Source: Paenibacillus rigui | Lineage (GTDB): Bacteria > Bacillota > Bacilli > Paenibacillales > NBRC-103111 | NCBI RefSeq assembly: GCF_002234615.1 | Contig: NZ_NMQW01000017.1 | Span: forward strand, 248,001 to 312,000 | DNA: 64,000 bases | Direction of reading: 5' to 3' | Part shown: piece by piece, positions 45,277 to 53,869 of the stretch | How positions within the stretch are numbered: position 1 is the first letter of the stretch | Layout: each line of letters opens with the position of its first letter | Notes under the pieces: generated by a model | What the model was told of the DNA's origin: nothing | Seen by the model: only the letters and a program-made list of their open reading frames with translations | The model's database searches: none | Position numbers and translations under genes: made by a program

Positions 45277-46545
45277 TTATTCCGAAACAACAGGAGAGAC
45301 GCGGTGAATATGAGCCCCTAAGCGGGACAGCATTTGTTCAATCCGATCATAGCCTCGATCAATATGATGAATTTGCTCGATGACAGTCGTTCCTTGCGCA
45401 GCCAAGCCTGCAATAACAAGCGCAGCGCCAGCCCGCAGGTCGGTAGCTTCTACCGTTGCGCCATATAAGCGGGGGACTCCCCGGATGAACGCAGAGTTTA
45501 AATCAACCCGGATATCCGAGCCCATACGGGACAGTTCATCCACGTGCTTGAACCTGCCCTCGAATACCGTTTCTTTCACGATGCTTAGGCCATCAGCCAA
45601 TGAAAGCAAAACCATAATTTGTGACTGCAAGTCGGTTGGAAAGGACGGATGCGGTGAAGTGACGATTCGTTCAACCGCCCTGGGCCTTGTCAGGCAGCTC
45701 ACATTAATTATATCACCGTTAATTGTAATTTGAACACCTGCACGCTTCAGAACGTGAATAGCGGAAGTAAGATGAGCGGCGCATACGTTTTCGAGCGTAA
45801 CATTCCCCCGGGTCACCGCTGCCGCAATCATCATCGTCCCAGCTACGATACGATCTGGAATAATGCGATAAGTACATGGGGTCAATTCCGATACGCCTTC
45901 AATTGTAATAGTATCGGTTCCGGCTCCAATAATCTTGGCTCCCATTGCGTTCAGGAAATTTTGCAAGTCTTGTATTTCTGGTTCTCTGGCAGCATTGGAT
46001 ATCGTCGTCATGCCTTCGGCCATTGCCGCCGCCATCATAATATTTTCCGTAGCCCCCACACTAGGAAAATCAAGCACGATTTCTGCGCCTTTTAACCTGC
46101 TGGCCGTACAAACTATCGTATTGCCGGATTCCTCAATCGTCGCCCCCAATGCTGCGAGTCCGTTCAAGTGCAGATCTATTTTTCTCTCACCGATTGCACA
46201 TCCGCCCGGCTGATAGACTTGCACTTTCCCGAAACGGGCCAATAACGGCCCCATCAAAAAGATAGAGGACCTCATCTGACTCATCAAGCTTTCAGGGATA
46301 TGGGACGAAGTTGCCGTAGACGTATTGACGGTCACGGTATCGCCCTGATGCTCCGTACGGCATCCCAATGCGCGGAGAATCCCCGTCATGACTTGAATAT
46401 CCGACAAATCAGGGACATTATGAATCGTTATGGTCCCTTCCGCCATCATCCCGGCTGCCAGTATGGGCAGAGCCGCATTTTTCGCACCATGAATTTTGAT
46501 GGCTCCCGATAGAGGTCTCCCACCTTCGATAACCAACTTTTCCAA
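45277..46545 (-). CDS. murA: UDP-N-acetylglucosamine 1-carboxyvinyltransferase
   Basis: MurA (422 aa) transfers enolpyruvate from PEP to UDP-GlcNAc, the first committed wall step. The active-site Cys (fosfomycin target) is in YQPGGCAIGERKIDLH near residue 115, and the N-terminal IHGAKNAALPILAAG near 19 binds the sugar nucleotide. It starts with TTG, 6 nt after GGAGGTG. It sits between murB and divIB; Bacillus subtilis lacks murA at this place, but it is common in Paenibacillaceae-type clusters. Confidence 0.96.
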   Translation of the reverse strand: MEKLVIEGGRPLSGAIKIHGAKNAALPILAAGMMAEGTITIHNVPDLSDIQVMTGILRALGCRTEHQGDTVTVNTSTATSSHIPESLMSQMRSSIFLMGPLLARFGKVQVYQPGGCAIGERKIDLHLNGLAALGATIEESGNTIVCTASRLKGAEIVLDFPSVGATENIMMAAAMAEGMTTISNAAREPEIQDLQNFLNAMGAKIIGAGTDTITIEGVSELTPCTYRIIPDRIVAGTMMIAAAVTRGNVTLENVCAAHLTSAIHVLKRAGVQITINGDIINVSCLTRPRAVERIVTSPHPSFPTDLQSQIMVLLSLADGLSIVKETVFEGRFKHVDELSRMGSDIRVDLNSAFIRGVPRLYGATVEATDLRAGAALVIAGLAAQGTTVIEQIHHIDRGYDRIEQMLSRLGAHIHRVSPVVSE

Positions 46546-46560
46546 AATTCCACCTCCGAT

Positions 46561-47466
46561 TTACCGCTCCCCCACCACCAATACCTCGGGAACAAGCGAG
46601 ATGCCATATGCTTCTTTCACGGCTCGCTGCACTTGTTCAATGAGGGTGAGCACATCCTGAGCTGTCGCTTGCCCGGTGTTGACAATAAAATTGGCATGCA
46701 GCGGTGAAACCTCGGCGCCTCCGACTCGAAGTCCTTTCAGACCTGCCTCCTCGATCAGTCTAGCAGCATGATGTCCTTCGGGGTTACGGAAGACACTGCC
46801 TGCGCAGGCCAATTGAAGCGGCTGGGTACGCAATCGCCGGTCTTTATAAGCTGCCATGGCACCGGCAATTTCTTTTCTATCACCGGGCTGCAATTGGAAT
46901 ACGGCCTCTGTCACAATACCCGGCTGGCGTTGCAATAAAGAGTGCCGGTAGGCGTACTCGAGGTCAGCTTGCTGCATCGTTACCAATTCTCCTGTCGGGA
47001 GCAGCACTTCAGCTCGCAACAATATGCGTGATACATCCGACCCGTGAGCACCGGCGTTCATGTAGACGGCGCCTCCCACCGTTCCCGGAATACCTCCGGC
47101 GAACTCCAGTCCGGTCAATCCCTCCTTGCCGGCCATCACGGACAGCTTAATGAACGAATAAGCTCCTCCGGCATAAACCACGTCGCCTTCAAACCGAAGT
47201 GTCTCCAGCACGGGACCAAGTTTCAGGACGACCCCCCGTATTCCTTTATCGGCTACCAGCATATTGGAACCCCGGCCAAGCACAGTCCAAGGCACCTGAT
47301 ACCGATAGAGCAGTTGAACAGCATCAACAAGCTGTTCTTTGCTGCCGGGAATCAGAAGCACATCGGCCGGACCGCCGATTTTCCAAGTGGTATGAGGCGC
47401 AAGCGGTTCGTCTAAATACATTTCTCCAAAAGAACCGCTTTGCAATTGAGTAATGACCTGCTGCAT
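46561..47466 (-). CDS. murB: UDP-N-acetylenolpyruvoylglucosamine reductase
   Basis: MurB (301 aa) reduces the MurA product with NADPH and FAD. FAD-binding motifs: TTWKIGGPADVLLIP near residue 25 and LGRGSNMLVAD near 63; LEFAGGIPGTVGGAVYMNAGA near 120. The active-site Ser lies in ACAGSVFRNPEG near 220 (type II MurB). The ATG at 47466 has AAGGAGG upstream. A 325-bp gap separates it from murG and probably contains a promoter. Confidence 0.97.
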   Translation of the reverse strand: MQQVITQLQSGSFGEMYLDEPLAPHTTWKIGGPADVLLIPGSKEQLVDAVQLLYRYQVPWTVLGRGSNMLVADKGIRGVVLKLGPVLETLRFEGDVVYAGGAYSFIKLSVMAGKEGLTGLEFAGGIPGTVGGAVYMNAGAHGSDVSRILLRAEVLLPTGELVTMQQADLEYAYRHSLLQRQPGIVTEAVFQLQPGDRKEIAGAMAAYKDRRLRTQPLQLACAGSVFRNPEGHHAARLIEEAGLKGLRVGGAEVSPLHANFIVNTGQATAQDVLTLIEQVQRAVKEAYGISLVPEVLVVGER

Positions 47467-47622
47467 GGGAAAACCTCCTTCACAGAACACCTAAAGCTCA
47501 AGCATTCGGCATGGCGCCGAAAACCGGGATATACAAACAGGCTGATTCGGCTTCACGTCCTTAAAGCTCTGTTTTCCTGCTTGCCGCATCCTCTCCGGGT
47601 GTCTGTCACGGTTATAGTGTAG

Positions 47623-47651
47623 TTTATGTTAAATCGGAAATAGTGTGACAA
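47623..47651 (-). promoter_or_regulatory. Candidate promoter of murB-murA-divIB in a 325-bp gap
   Basis: On the minus strand TTGTCA (47651-47646), 17 nt and CATAAA (47628-47623). The rest of the gap (47467-47791) holds no gene, no clear terminator for murG, and two copies of TTGTCAAT near 47780 that I cannot explain. Confidence 0.4.
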
Positions 47652-47791
47652 TCGCCTAGACAGTTTCTTACGCACCGACGATAAACGGCCCCTCTGTCAT
47701 CAAGGGATAGTTCAAGTTGATCAAAATATGGCAAGACCGATAGAGCCTCAAGCAATGAATGATTGGATTGACAACCTGCCGAATTGACAAT

Positions 47792-48856
47792 CTACTTACT
47801 GTTCTCTTCAATCAGGCGAACAATCGCTGCGGTCGCATTCGTTTGTTCATTGGTACGGATGCACGCCGTCATCTTCTCCCGGTCCTCATACACATGGTTA
47901 ACACTGTTCAGCAAGGTCTCTTTGGACAATTCTTCTTCAAATAACACCCTTGCATAGCCCTGCTTCTCAAAAGAAGCTGCATTCAGCAGCTGGTCTCCCC
48001 GGCTTGCCTGTCTAGTAAGCGGAATGAGCAGCATCGGCTTGCCCAGCGCCAAAAACTCAAAGATCGACGTCGCACCGGCACGGGAGATGACAAGCTCCGT
48101 CATGGCCAGCATATCGGCCAGCTCGTCATTGACGTACTCGAACTGTTTATAGCCGCGGCGCGCTTCATATGCAGCATCCTTCTGGCCTTTTCCGCATATA
48201 TGTACGATCTGGTAACGTTCCAGCAGCGTATCCAGCGACTCCCGGACCGCCTGGTTAATTTTTTGCGCCCCTAGGCTGCCTCCCATAATAAGAAGAACCG
48301 GCTTTTGTTTGTGGAAATCACACAAATCATACCCACGGGCTGCATTGCCCTCCAAAATTTGGTCCCGAATCGGAAGTCCGGTACAGATGCCCTTATTCCC
48401 TTTGATATATTTCAAGGATTCCGGAAAGTTCACGCAAATTTTGCTGACAAAAGGAATCGATATTTTATTGGCCAAGCCGGGGGAAATATCCGATTCATGA
48501 CTGATCACCGGAATTCGGTTCAGCCATGCGGCAACAATGACCGGAACAGAAACAAAGCCGCCTTTGGAAAACACAATGGACGGCTTAAGCTTCCGCATAA
48601 GTCTGTATGCGTCACCGACCCCTTTGATGACTTTGAAAGGGTCCTTGATGTTCTTAAGATCAAAATACCTTCTCAGCTTCCCCGATGAAATGGGATGGTA
48701 TGGAATGCCTGCATGCTGAATAATCTCGCGCTCGATTCCATCCCTGGAGCCGATGTATTGGATAGTCCAGCCTTGCTTTTGGAGTTTGGAAATAATAGCG
48801 AGGTTAGGTGTAACATGACCTGCTGAACCGCCTCCTGTAAAGACGATGGTTTTCAA
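47792..48856 (-). CDS. murG: UDP-GlcNAc:undecaprenyl-PP-MurNAc-pentapeptide GlcNAc transferase
   Basis: MurG (354 aa) makes lipid II from lipid I on the inner membrane face. A GT-B fold: TGGGSAGHVTPNLAI near residue 8, FSKGGFVSVPVIVAA near 98, MGGSLGAQKINQAV near 192, and a second nucleotide-binding block SRAGATSIFEFLALGKPMLLIP near 260. The TTG at 48856, 7 nt after GAGGTG, is preferred to TTG at 48862, which is too close. spoVE ends 6 nt upstream. Confidence 0.96.
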   Translation of the reverse strand: MKTIVFTGGGSAGHVTPNLAIISKLQKQGWTIQYIGSRDGIEREIIQHAGIPYHPISSGKLRRYFDLKNIKDPFKVIKGVGDAYRLMRKLKPSIVFSKGGFVSVPVIVAAWLNRIPVISHESDISPGLANKISIPFVSKICVNFPESLKYIKGNKGICTGLPIRDQILEGNAARGYDLCDFHKQKPVLLIMGGSLGAQKINQAVRESLDTLLERYQIVHICGKGQKDAAYEARRGYKQFEYVNDELADMLAMTELVISRAGATSIFEFLALGKPMLLIPLTRQASRGDQLLNAASFEKQGYARVLFEEELSKETLLNSVNHVYEDREKMTACIRTNEQTNATAAIVRLIEENSK

Positions 48857-48862
48857 AAACAA

Positions 48863-49960
48863 TCACCTCGCGTAACGGGAAATATTTAATAGAATGCCGA
48901 TAGAGGTCAACATAAGGGTTAGGGAGGATCCGCCCGCACTAATTAATGGAAGCGTGATGCCGGTAACCGGGAACATGCCGATAACAACGCCGATGTTAAT
49001 AATAACCTGAACGGCAATCATACCGACAATTCCGGTAGCAAGCAAGCTTCCAAATGTATCGGGAGCCGTAATTGCCGTACGCATGCCGCGCCACACGAGC
49101 AGCATAAACAAAATAAGTACGAAGGAACCTCCTATGAAGCCAAGCTCTTCAGAAATAATAGAAAAAATAAAATCGGTTTGCGGCTCGGGAAGGTAGCTGT
49201 ACTTTTGCCGGCTCATCCCGAGGCCCAATCCGACAAGTCCTCCCGGTCCGATCGCATATAGCGATTGGATCGCTTGATAGCCTGCCCCAAGCGGATCCTG
49301 CCAAGGATCCAGAAACGCCGTAATCCGCTGCAAGCGATATGGTGCGGCAATAATCAGGCCGACTAAACCGGCAAGGCCGACCAGGCCAAGATAGGACAAA
49401 TGCAGCATTCGGGCCCCTGCCGTATAAATAATGAGCAATGTGGCGCCTACGAGAACCGCCCCGGTCCCTAAATCCGGCTGCAGCATGATCATGCCGAAGG
49501 CGATCCCTACCAGCCCTAAAGGAGGCAGCAGCCCTTTGGTAAACAGCGTAATTTTACCCTGCTGCTCAGACAGCATCTTGGATAAAAACAGGATCATCCC
49601 GATTTTCATAAACTCGGAGGGCTGAATCCCGAACGAACCGATCCCGAGCCAGCTTCGGGCGCCTCCGCGCACTACGCCAATGCCGGGGATCAGTACGGCT
49701 ACCAGCAGGACGAAACAGACGATGAGTCCGATTTTGGCATATTTTTTCCACACCCAATAATCGACGTTCATCGTAAAGAACATAGCGACAATGCCAAGTA
49801 CAGCAAAAAGCAGCTGTCTTTTTAAATAGTAGTAATAATCTCCAAATTCATGAAATGCCAGCACTGCACTGGCGCTGTACACCATCACTACACCGATGGT
49901 AAGAAGCACCAAAGTACACATCAACATCGTTACATCCGGAGCAGACCGCGCTTTGACCAT
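48863..49960 (-). CDS. spoVE: SEDS peptidoglycan polymerase SpoVE (FtsW/RodA family)
   Basis: A 365-residue membrane protein with ten spans and the SEDS blocks ARSWLGIGSFGIQPSEFMKIG, LQPDLGTG and LPEPQTDFIFSIISEELGFIGG. The whole length resembles Bacillus SpoVE (spore cortex) more than FtsW, and it sits at the spoVE position between murD and murG. It would polymerise glycan strands with a class B PBP, probably SpoVD. ATG at 49960 has GAGGTGG 5 nt upstream; a GTG at 49969 would use that site as coding. A vegetative FtsW role cannot be ruled out. Confidence 0.92.
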   Translation of the reverse strand: MVKARSAPDVTMLMCTLVLLTIGVVMVYSASAVLAFHEFGDYYYYLKRQLLFAVLGIVAMFFTMNVDYWVWKKYAKIGLIVCFVLLVAVLIPGIGVVRGGARSWLGIGSFGIQPSEFMKIGMILFLSKMLSEQQGKITLFTKGLLPPLGLVGIAFGMIMLQPDLGTGAVLVGATLLIIYTAGARMLHLSYLGLVGLAGLVGLIIAAPYRLQRITAFLDPWQDPLGAGYQAIQSLYAIGPGGLVGLGLGMSRQKYSYLPEPQTDFIFSIISEELGFIGGSFVLILFMLLVWRGMRTAITAPDTFGSLLATGIVGMIAVQVIINIGVVIGMFPVTGITLPLISAGGSSLTLMLTSIGILLNISRYAR

Positions 49961-50013
49961 ACGTGCCACCTCTAACCTTGAAAAATGGGAGGGGCAGCTT
50001 GTATACCCCTCTC

Positions 50014-51432
50014 TTACAGGTTATGCACGGACTCCTTAAACATGCTTCCCCTTTCCTCGTAGGAGGAAAACATGTCCCAGCTGGCGCATGCCGGAGATAG
50101 CAGGACAACATCCCCCGCTTCGGCCATGGCCGCCGCTTCACGCACAGCTTCCGTGACCGTATCCTGTACATTGTTAGCAGTATCGACGGTTTTCACTTGG
50201 CTCATGCCTGCCAGCCTGGCAACATGGACGATTTTTTCCTTGGTCTGACCGAGAGCTACAATGCCCTTGACGCGCTCCTTAAAGACAGGAAGCAGTTCCA
50301 TATAGTCGGAACCCCGGTCCAGGCCGCCTGCAATCAGAATAACCTTGCTGTTAAGTGATTCAATTGTTTTGATGGTAGCCGTGGGATTCGTCGCTTTGGA
50401 GTTGTTATAAAACAACACGCCGTCCCGCGTAGCCACATGCTCTAAGCGATGCTCTACCCCGCGGAAATCGCGCAGCACCTCCGCAATGGTTTCCAGCGGA
50501 ACGCCAGAAGTAATCGCCGCGCAGGAAGCGGCCAGCGCATTTTCCACATTAAAGCTCCCCGGAATCCCTATCTCATCCACGGCAATGATGTTATGTACGG
50601 CTCCCGATTTATCACGGTATACGACGATGCGATCTTCGACAGGGGTATTGTCAATCCAAACCGGACGAACAAATACTCCATATTCTAGCTCCTCCTTTAA
50701 CGAAAACGGCAGCACCGACGCATGCACCTCAGAGGCCAGCCGGCGGCAAATCGGATCATCCCAATTCAACACGGCCGTATCCTCAGAGGTCTGGTTGGCA
50801 AACAGCTTCGCCTTCGACGCCACATAATCATCAATGGAACCATGGTAATCCAGATGCGTTTCGTACACATTCAACAAACAGGCAATGCGGGGCTGGAAAT
50901 GAACGGTCCCCTTCAGCTGAAAGCTGCTCAGCTCCACGACCAGTATATTTTCGGGTGTTGCTTCTAATGCCGCTTCCGTCAAGGCTCTACCGATATTTCC
51001 CGCTACGATCGGGTTTAATCCCGCTTTATCGAGCATAAGACCGATCCAGGTGGTCGTCGTCGTTTTACCGTTCGAGCCGGTGATTCCTATCATCGGGGCT
51101 ACGGTCACATACGCAGCTACTTCAACCTCGGTCACAATGTCAATTCCTAGCTGCTGGGCCTGTTGAATCGGCTCAATCGAGTAAGGAATCCCCGGATTTT
51201 TGACGACAAGACGAACCCCTTGGTGAATCAGGTCCGAGGGATGACTGCCGCAAATAACAGAAATACCCAGAGCCGTAAGTTCATCGGCCTCAGGGCATAG
51301 GGATCTTTCTTTTTTATCATTTACCGTAACGATGGCTCCCAGCTCGTGAAACAATTTGGCAACGGCAACTCCGCTGCGGGCCAGGCCCAGAATCACAATC
51401 TGCTCTCCGCGGTACTCTCTTGGATGCTTCAT
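50014..51432 (-). CDS. murD: UDP-N-acetylmuramoylalanine--D-glutamate ligase
   Basis: MurD (472 aa) adds D-Glu to UDP-MurNAc-L-Ala. The ATP-binding loop ITGSNGKTTTTTWIG is near residue 118; ARSGVAVAKLF near 19 forms the UDP-binding domain; NNSKATNPTATIK near 330 is in the C-terminal domain. GAGGTG lies 9 nt before the ATG. It is 3 nt behind mraY, so the two are coupled. Confidence 0.97.
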   Translation of the reverse strand: MKHPREYRGEQIVILGLARSGVAVAKLFHELGAIVTVNDKKERSLCPEADELTALGISVICGSHPSDLIHQGVRLVVKNPGIPYSIEPIQQAQQLGIDIVTEVEVAAYVTVAPMIGITGSNGKTTTTTWIGLMLDKAGLNPIVAGNIGRALTEAALEATPENILVVELSSFQLKGTVHFQPRIACLLNVYETHLDYHGSIDDYVASKAKLFANQTSEDTAVLNWDDPICRRLASEVHASVLPFSLKEELEYGVFVRPVWIDNTPVEDRIVVYRDKSGAVHNIIAVDEIGIPGSFNVENALAASCAAITSGVPLETIAEVLRDFRGVEHRLEHVATRDGVLFYNNSKATNPTATIKTIESLNSKVILIAGGLDRGSDYMELLPVFKERVKGIVALGQTKEKIVHVARLAGMSQVKTVDTANNVQDTVTEAVREAAAMAEAGDVVLLSPACASWDMFSSYEERGSMFKESVHNL

Positions 51433-51435
51433 AAG

Positions 51436-52398
51436 CTACAACACCTCATTTAAAAATAGTCCGATCGCCGCCAGCACGATACCGGCAGTCCAAAACGTAA
51501 TCACCACGCGCCATTCGGACCAGCCCGTCAGTTCAAAATGATGATGAATCGGGCTCATTTTAAACACCCGCTTCCCTCTTGTTTTGAAGGAGGTCACCTG
51601 AATGATAACCGAAAGCACTTCAACGACGAACACACCGCCGATCAGAATGAGCAGCACCTCGGCCTTGGTCAATATCGCAACCAGGGCTAAGCCTCCGCCG
51701 ATGCCGAGGGATCCGGTATCTCCCATGAACACTTTGGCCGGATGGGCGTTGAACACTAGGAAGCCTAACACAGCACCCACCATGGCTGCGGAGAAGATGG
51801 CAACGTCGTGCTGTGAGTTGTTCAGCGCAATGATGGCATAGGCTCCGAACGCTACGGCACTTGTGCCGGCTAACAGTCCATCGAGGCCATCGGTGAAATT
51901 AACTGCGTTGGAGGTCCCCAGCATCATGACCACGACGAAGGGATAATAAAACCAACCCATCGGAATGGTGAAATCGAAATAAGGGATTTTCACATCCGTG
52001 CTGTGGCCGATTTGGGCAAGCAATACACAAACGATCACTGAGACGATCAGCTGTCCGATCAGCTTTTGCTTGGCGGTTAAGCCAAGGGACCGCTTCAAAA
52101 TGATCTTGATGTAGTCATCCAAAAATCCGACCAGGCCATAGCCAAGAGCAGCGATCAGCAAAATGACCATCTCCATGCTCTTATCCGCAAAGCGCAGCAC
52201 AGCCAGTGCCAATGCGAGCAAAATAATCGTGCCGCCCATGGTTGGCGTGCCTGTTTTTTTCAAATGGCTTTGCGGCCCGTCGGTGCGGACCTGCTGGCCG
52301 AATTTCAGTCTTCTCAGAAGAGGTATAAATAATGGCCCCATGATGACGGCTAATAAGAAGGCCGCCCCCAAAGTAATCATGACCACGTTAAAATCCAC
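51436..52398 (-). CDS. mraY: Phospho-MurNAc-pentapeptide transferase
   Basis: MraY (320 aa) transfers phospho-MurNAc-pentapeptide to undecaprenyl phosphate, forming lipid I. Ten membrane spans; key blocks are HLKKTGTPTMGG near residue 45, the Mg-binding NFTDGLDGLLAG near 170 and FMGDTGSLGIGG near 228. It starts with GTG, 8 nt after AGGAGG. The ribosome site is preceded by a TTACGAAG-plus-hairpin element. Confidence 0.97.
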   Translation of the reverse strand: MDFNVVMITLGAAFLLAVIMGPLFIPLLRRLKFGQQVRTDGPQSHLKKTGTPTMGGTIILLALALAVLRFADKSMEMVILLIAALGYGLVGFLDDYIKIILKRSLGLTAKQKLIGQLIVSVIVCVLLAQIGHSTDVKIPYFDFTIPMGWFYYPFVVVMMLGTSNAVNFTDGLDGLLAGTSAVAFGAYAIIALNNSQHDVAIFSAAMVGAVLGFLVFNAHPAKVFMGDTGSLGIGGGLALVAILTKAEVLLILIGGVFVVEVLSVIIQVTSFKTRGKRVFKMSPIHHHFELTGWSEWRVVITFWTAGIVLAAIGLFLNEVL

Positions 52399-52406
52399 GG
52401 TAGTGT

Positions 52407-52443
52407 CCTCCTACAAACTTTCCTATGGAAAGTTACTTCGTAA
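52407..52443 (-). promoter_or_regulatory. TTACGAAG-hairpin-SD element before mraY
   Basis: Minus strand: TTACGAAG (52443-52436), 1 nt, stem AACTTTCC (52434-52427), loop ATA, stem GGAAAGTT (52423-52416), 3 nt, AGGAGG (52412-52407). TTACGAAG to AGGAGG is 23 nt. Confidence 0.7.
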
Positions 52444-52462
52444 GCATTGTCTGCTTTGTTTG

Positions 52463-53869
52463 CTACAGCTGCTGAAGCAATTGTACGACCTGCTCCAGCT
52501 TCATGCCCCGCGAGCCTTTGACAAGAACCACATCGTCTGAGGCTGCGTAAGCGGCGAGTGCCTGGGCCAGCCGGCTTTTATCGTCGAACACCAGCACACG
52601 TCCCTGCGGATAGCGGCGAGCCGCTTCGTCTGCGATGTGACGAGCCAGCTTGCCGAAGACGTACACTCGGTCAATCTGCTGCGGGTCAAGCATCGCGCCG
52701 ATTTGACGATGGAACTCGGCCTCTTGATCGCCCAGCTCCAGCATATCGCCAAGCACAACGATTTTGCGTTTGTAGCCCTGGAGCTCCTTCAGCAGCTTGA
52801 GCGCTGCCTTCATGGAGGTCGGGCTGGCATTATAAGCGTCATTCAGGATCGTTAACCCCGACGGAGCCTTCATCATCTCAATGCGCATACTGGTCATTTC
52901 GAACGTCTTCAAACCTTGGGCAATCGTCGTGACGGCGATACCGAAATGAACGCCAACCGCAATGGCGGATAACGCATTTACCACGTTATGGGAACCCAGA
53001 AGAGGTATATAAAACGGTACTTCGTTAAAGCGCTGCACCTCAAAATGAGTACCTGCCGCATCCATTCTTACATGAATCGGAACCAAATCGTTATGTGATC
53101 CGGCTCCAAACTTTACACGGTGGTATCTCTTCGTTTTCATTGGCGCATCGTTCTGCTCAAGTTCTGATAGCACTTGCTCGATTAGCGGTTCATCCCCGTT
53201 ATATACAAGAGTTCCGTCCTGCTGCAGCCCGGCCAAAATTTCGGTCTTGGCTCGAGCGATCTCTTCCCTCGAACCCAGCTGCAGTAAATGAGATTCTCCG
53301 ATATTCGTAATCAGCGCAATTTCTGGCTCGGCCAGCTCCGATAGAAAGCGAATTTCCCCCCTGCTGCTCATCCCCATTTCCAGGATGGCAATCTGCGTAT
53401 CTTCCTCCAGCTGAAGCAAGGTGAGCGGAAGTCCGATGTGATTGTTATAATTTCCCAAGGTTTTGTGCACCTTATAGGTAGTGGAAAGGACGGCAGCCGT
53501 CATATCCTTCGTCGTCGTCTTGCCATTACTTCCGGTAATGCCTACAATACGGACATCCAGCTGCTGATGGTATGATTTGGCCAGCGTCTGCAAGGCCGCT
53601 AACGTATCCTCAACGAAAATGAGCGGTACACCCGCTGGCGGCTGCTCATGATCCTTTTGCCAGAAGGAAGCCGCCGCTCCCTTGTCTATTGCATCCTGAA
53701 CGAACTGGTGACCGTCGAAGGATTCCCCGATCAGAGGAATGTACAGACAGCCGGGAGGCAGTGTGCGGGTATCCTTGGACACGCCATGAATAATTAGCGA
53801 AGGATCCGTACCCGGGGCAAGCGTACCTCCTGCCATCTCCGCAATGCTCAGCACTGTTCTTTTAATCAT
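52463..53869 (-). CDS. murF: UDP-MurNAc-tripeptide--D-alanyl-D-alanine ligase
   Basis: MurF (468 aa) adds D-Ala-D-Ala to the precursor. ATP loop: GITGSNGKTTTKDMTAAV near residue 112; NYNNHIGLPLTLLQL near 140; C-terminal NDAYNASPTSMKAALKLL near 330. AAGGGG precedes the ATG, which overlaps murE by 8 nt. mraY follows after a 64-nt gap with the hairpin element. Confidence 0.97.
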   Translation of the reverse strand: MIKRTVLSIAEMAGGTLAPGTDPSLIIHGVSKDTRTLPPGCLYIPLIGESFDGHQFVQDAIDKGAAASFWQKDHEQPPAGVPLIFVEDTLAALQTLAKSYHQQLDVRIVGITGSNGKTTTKDMTAAVLSTTYKVHKTLGNYNNHIGLPLTLLQLEEDTQIAILEMGMSSRGEIRFLSELAEPEIALITNIGESHLLQLGSREEIARAKTEILAGLQQDGTLVYNGDEPLIEQVLSELEQNDAPMKTKRYHRVKFGAGSHNDLVPIHVRMDAAGTHFEVQRFNEVPFYIPLLGSHNVVNALSAIAVGVHFGIAVTTIAQGLKTFEMTSMRIEMMKAPSGLTILNDAYNASPTSMKAALKLLKELQGYKRKIVVLGDMLELGDQEAEFHRQIGAMLDPQQIDRVYVFGKLARHIADEAARRYPQGRVLVFDDKSRLAQALAAYAASDDVVLVKGSRGMKLEQVVQLLQQL

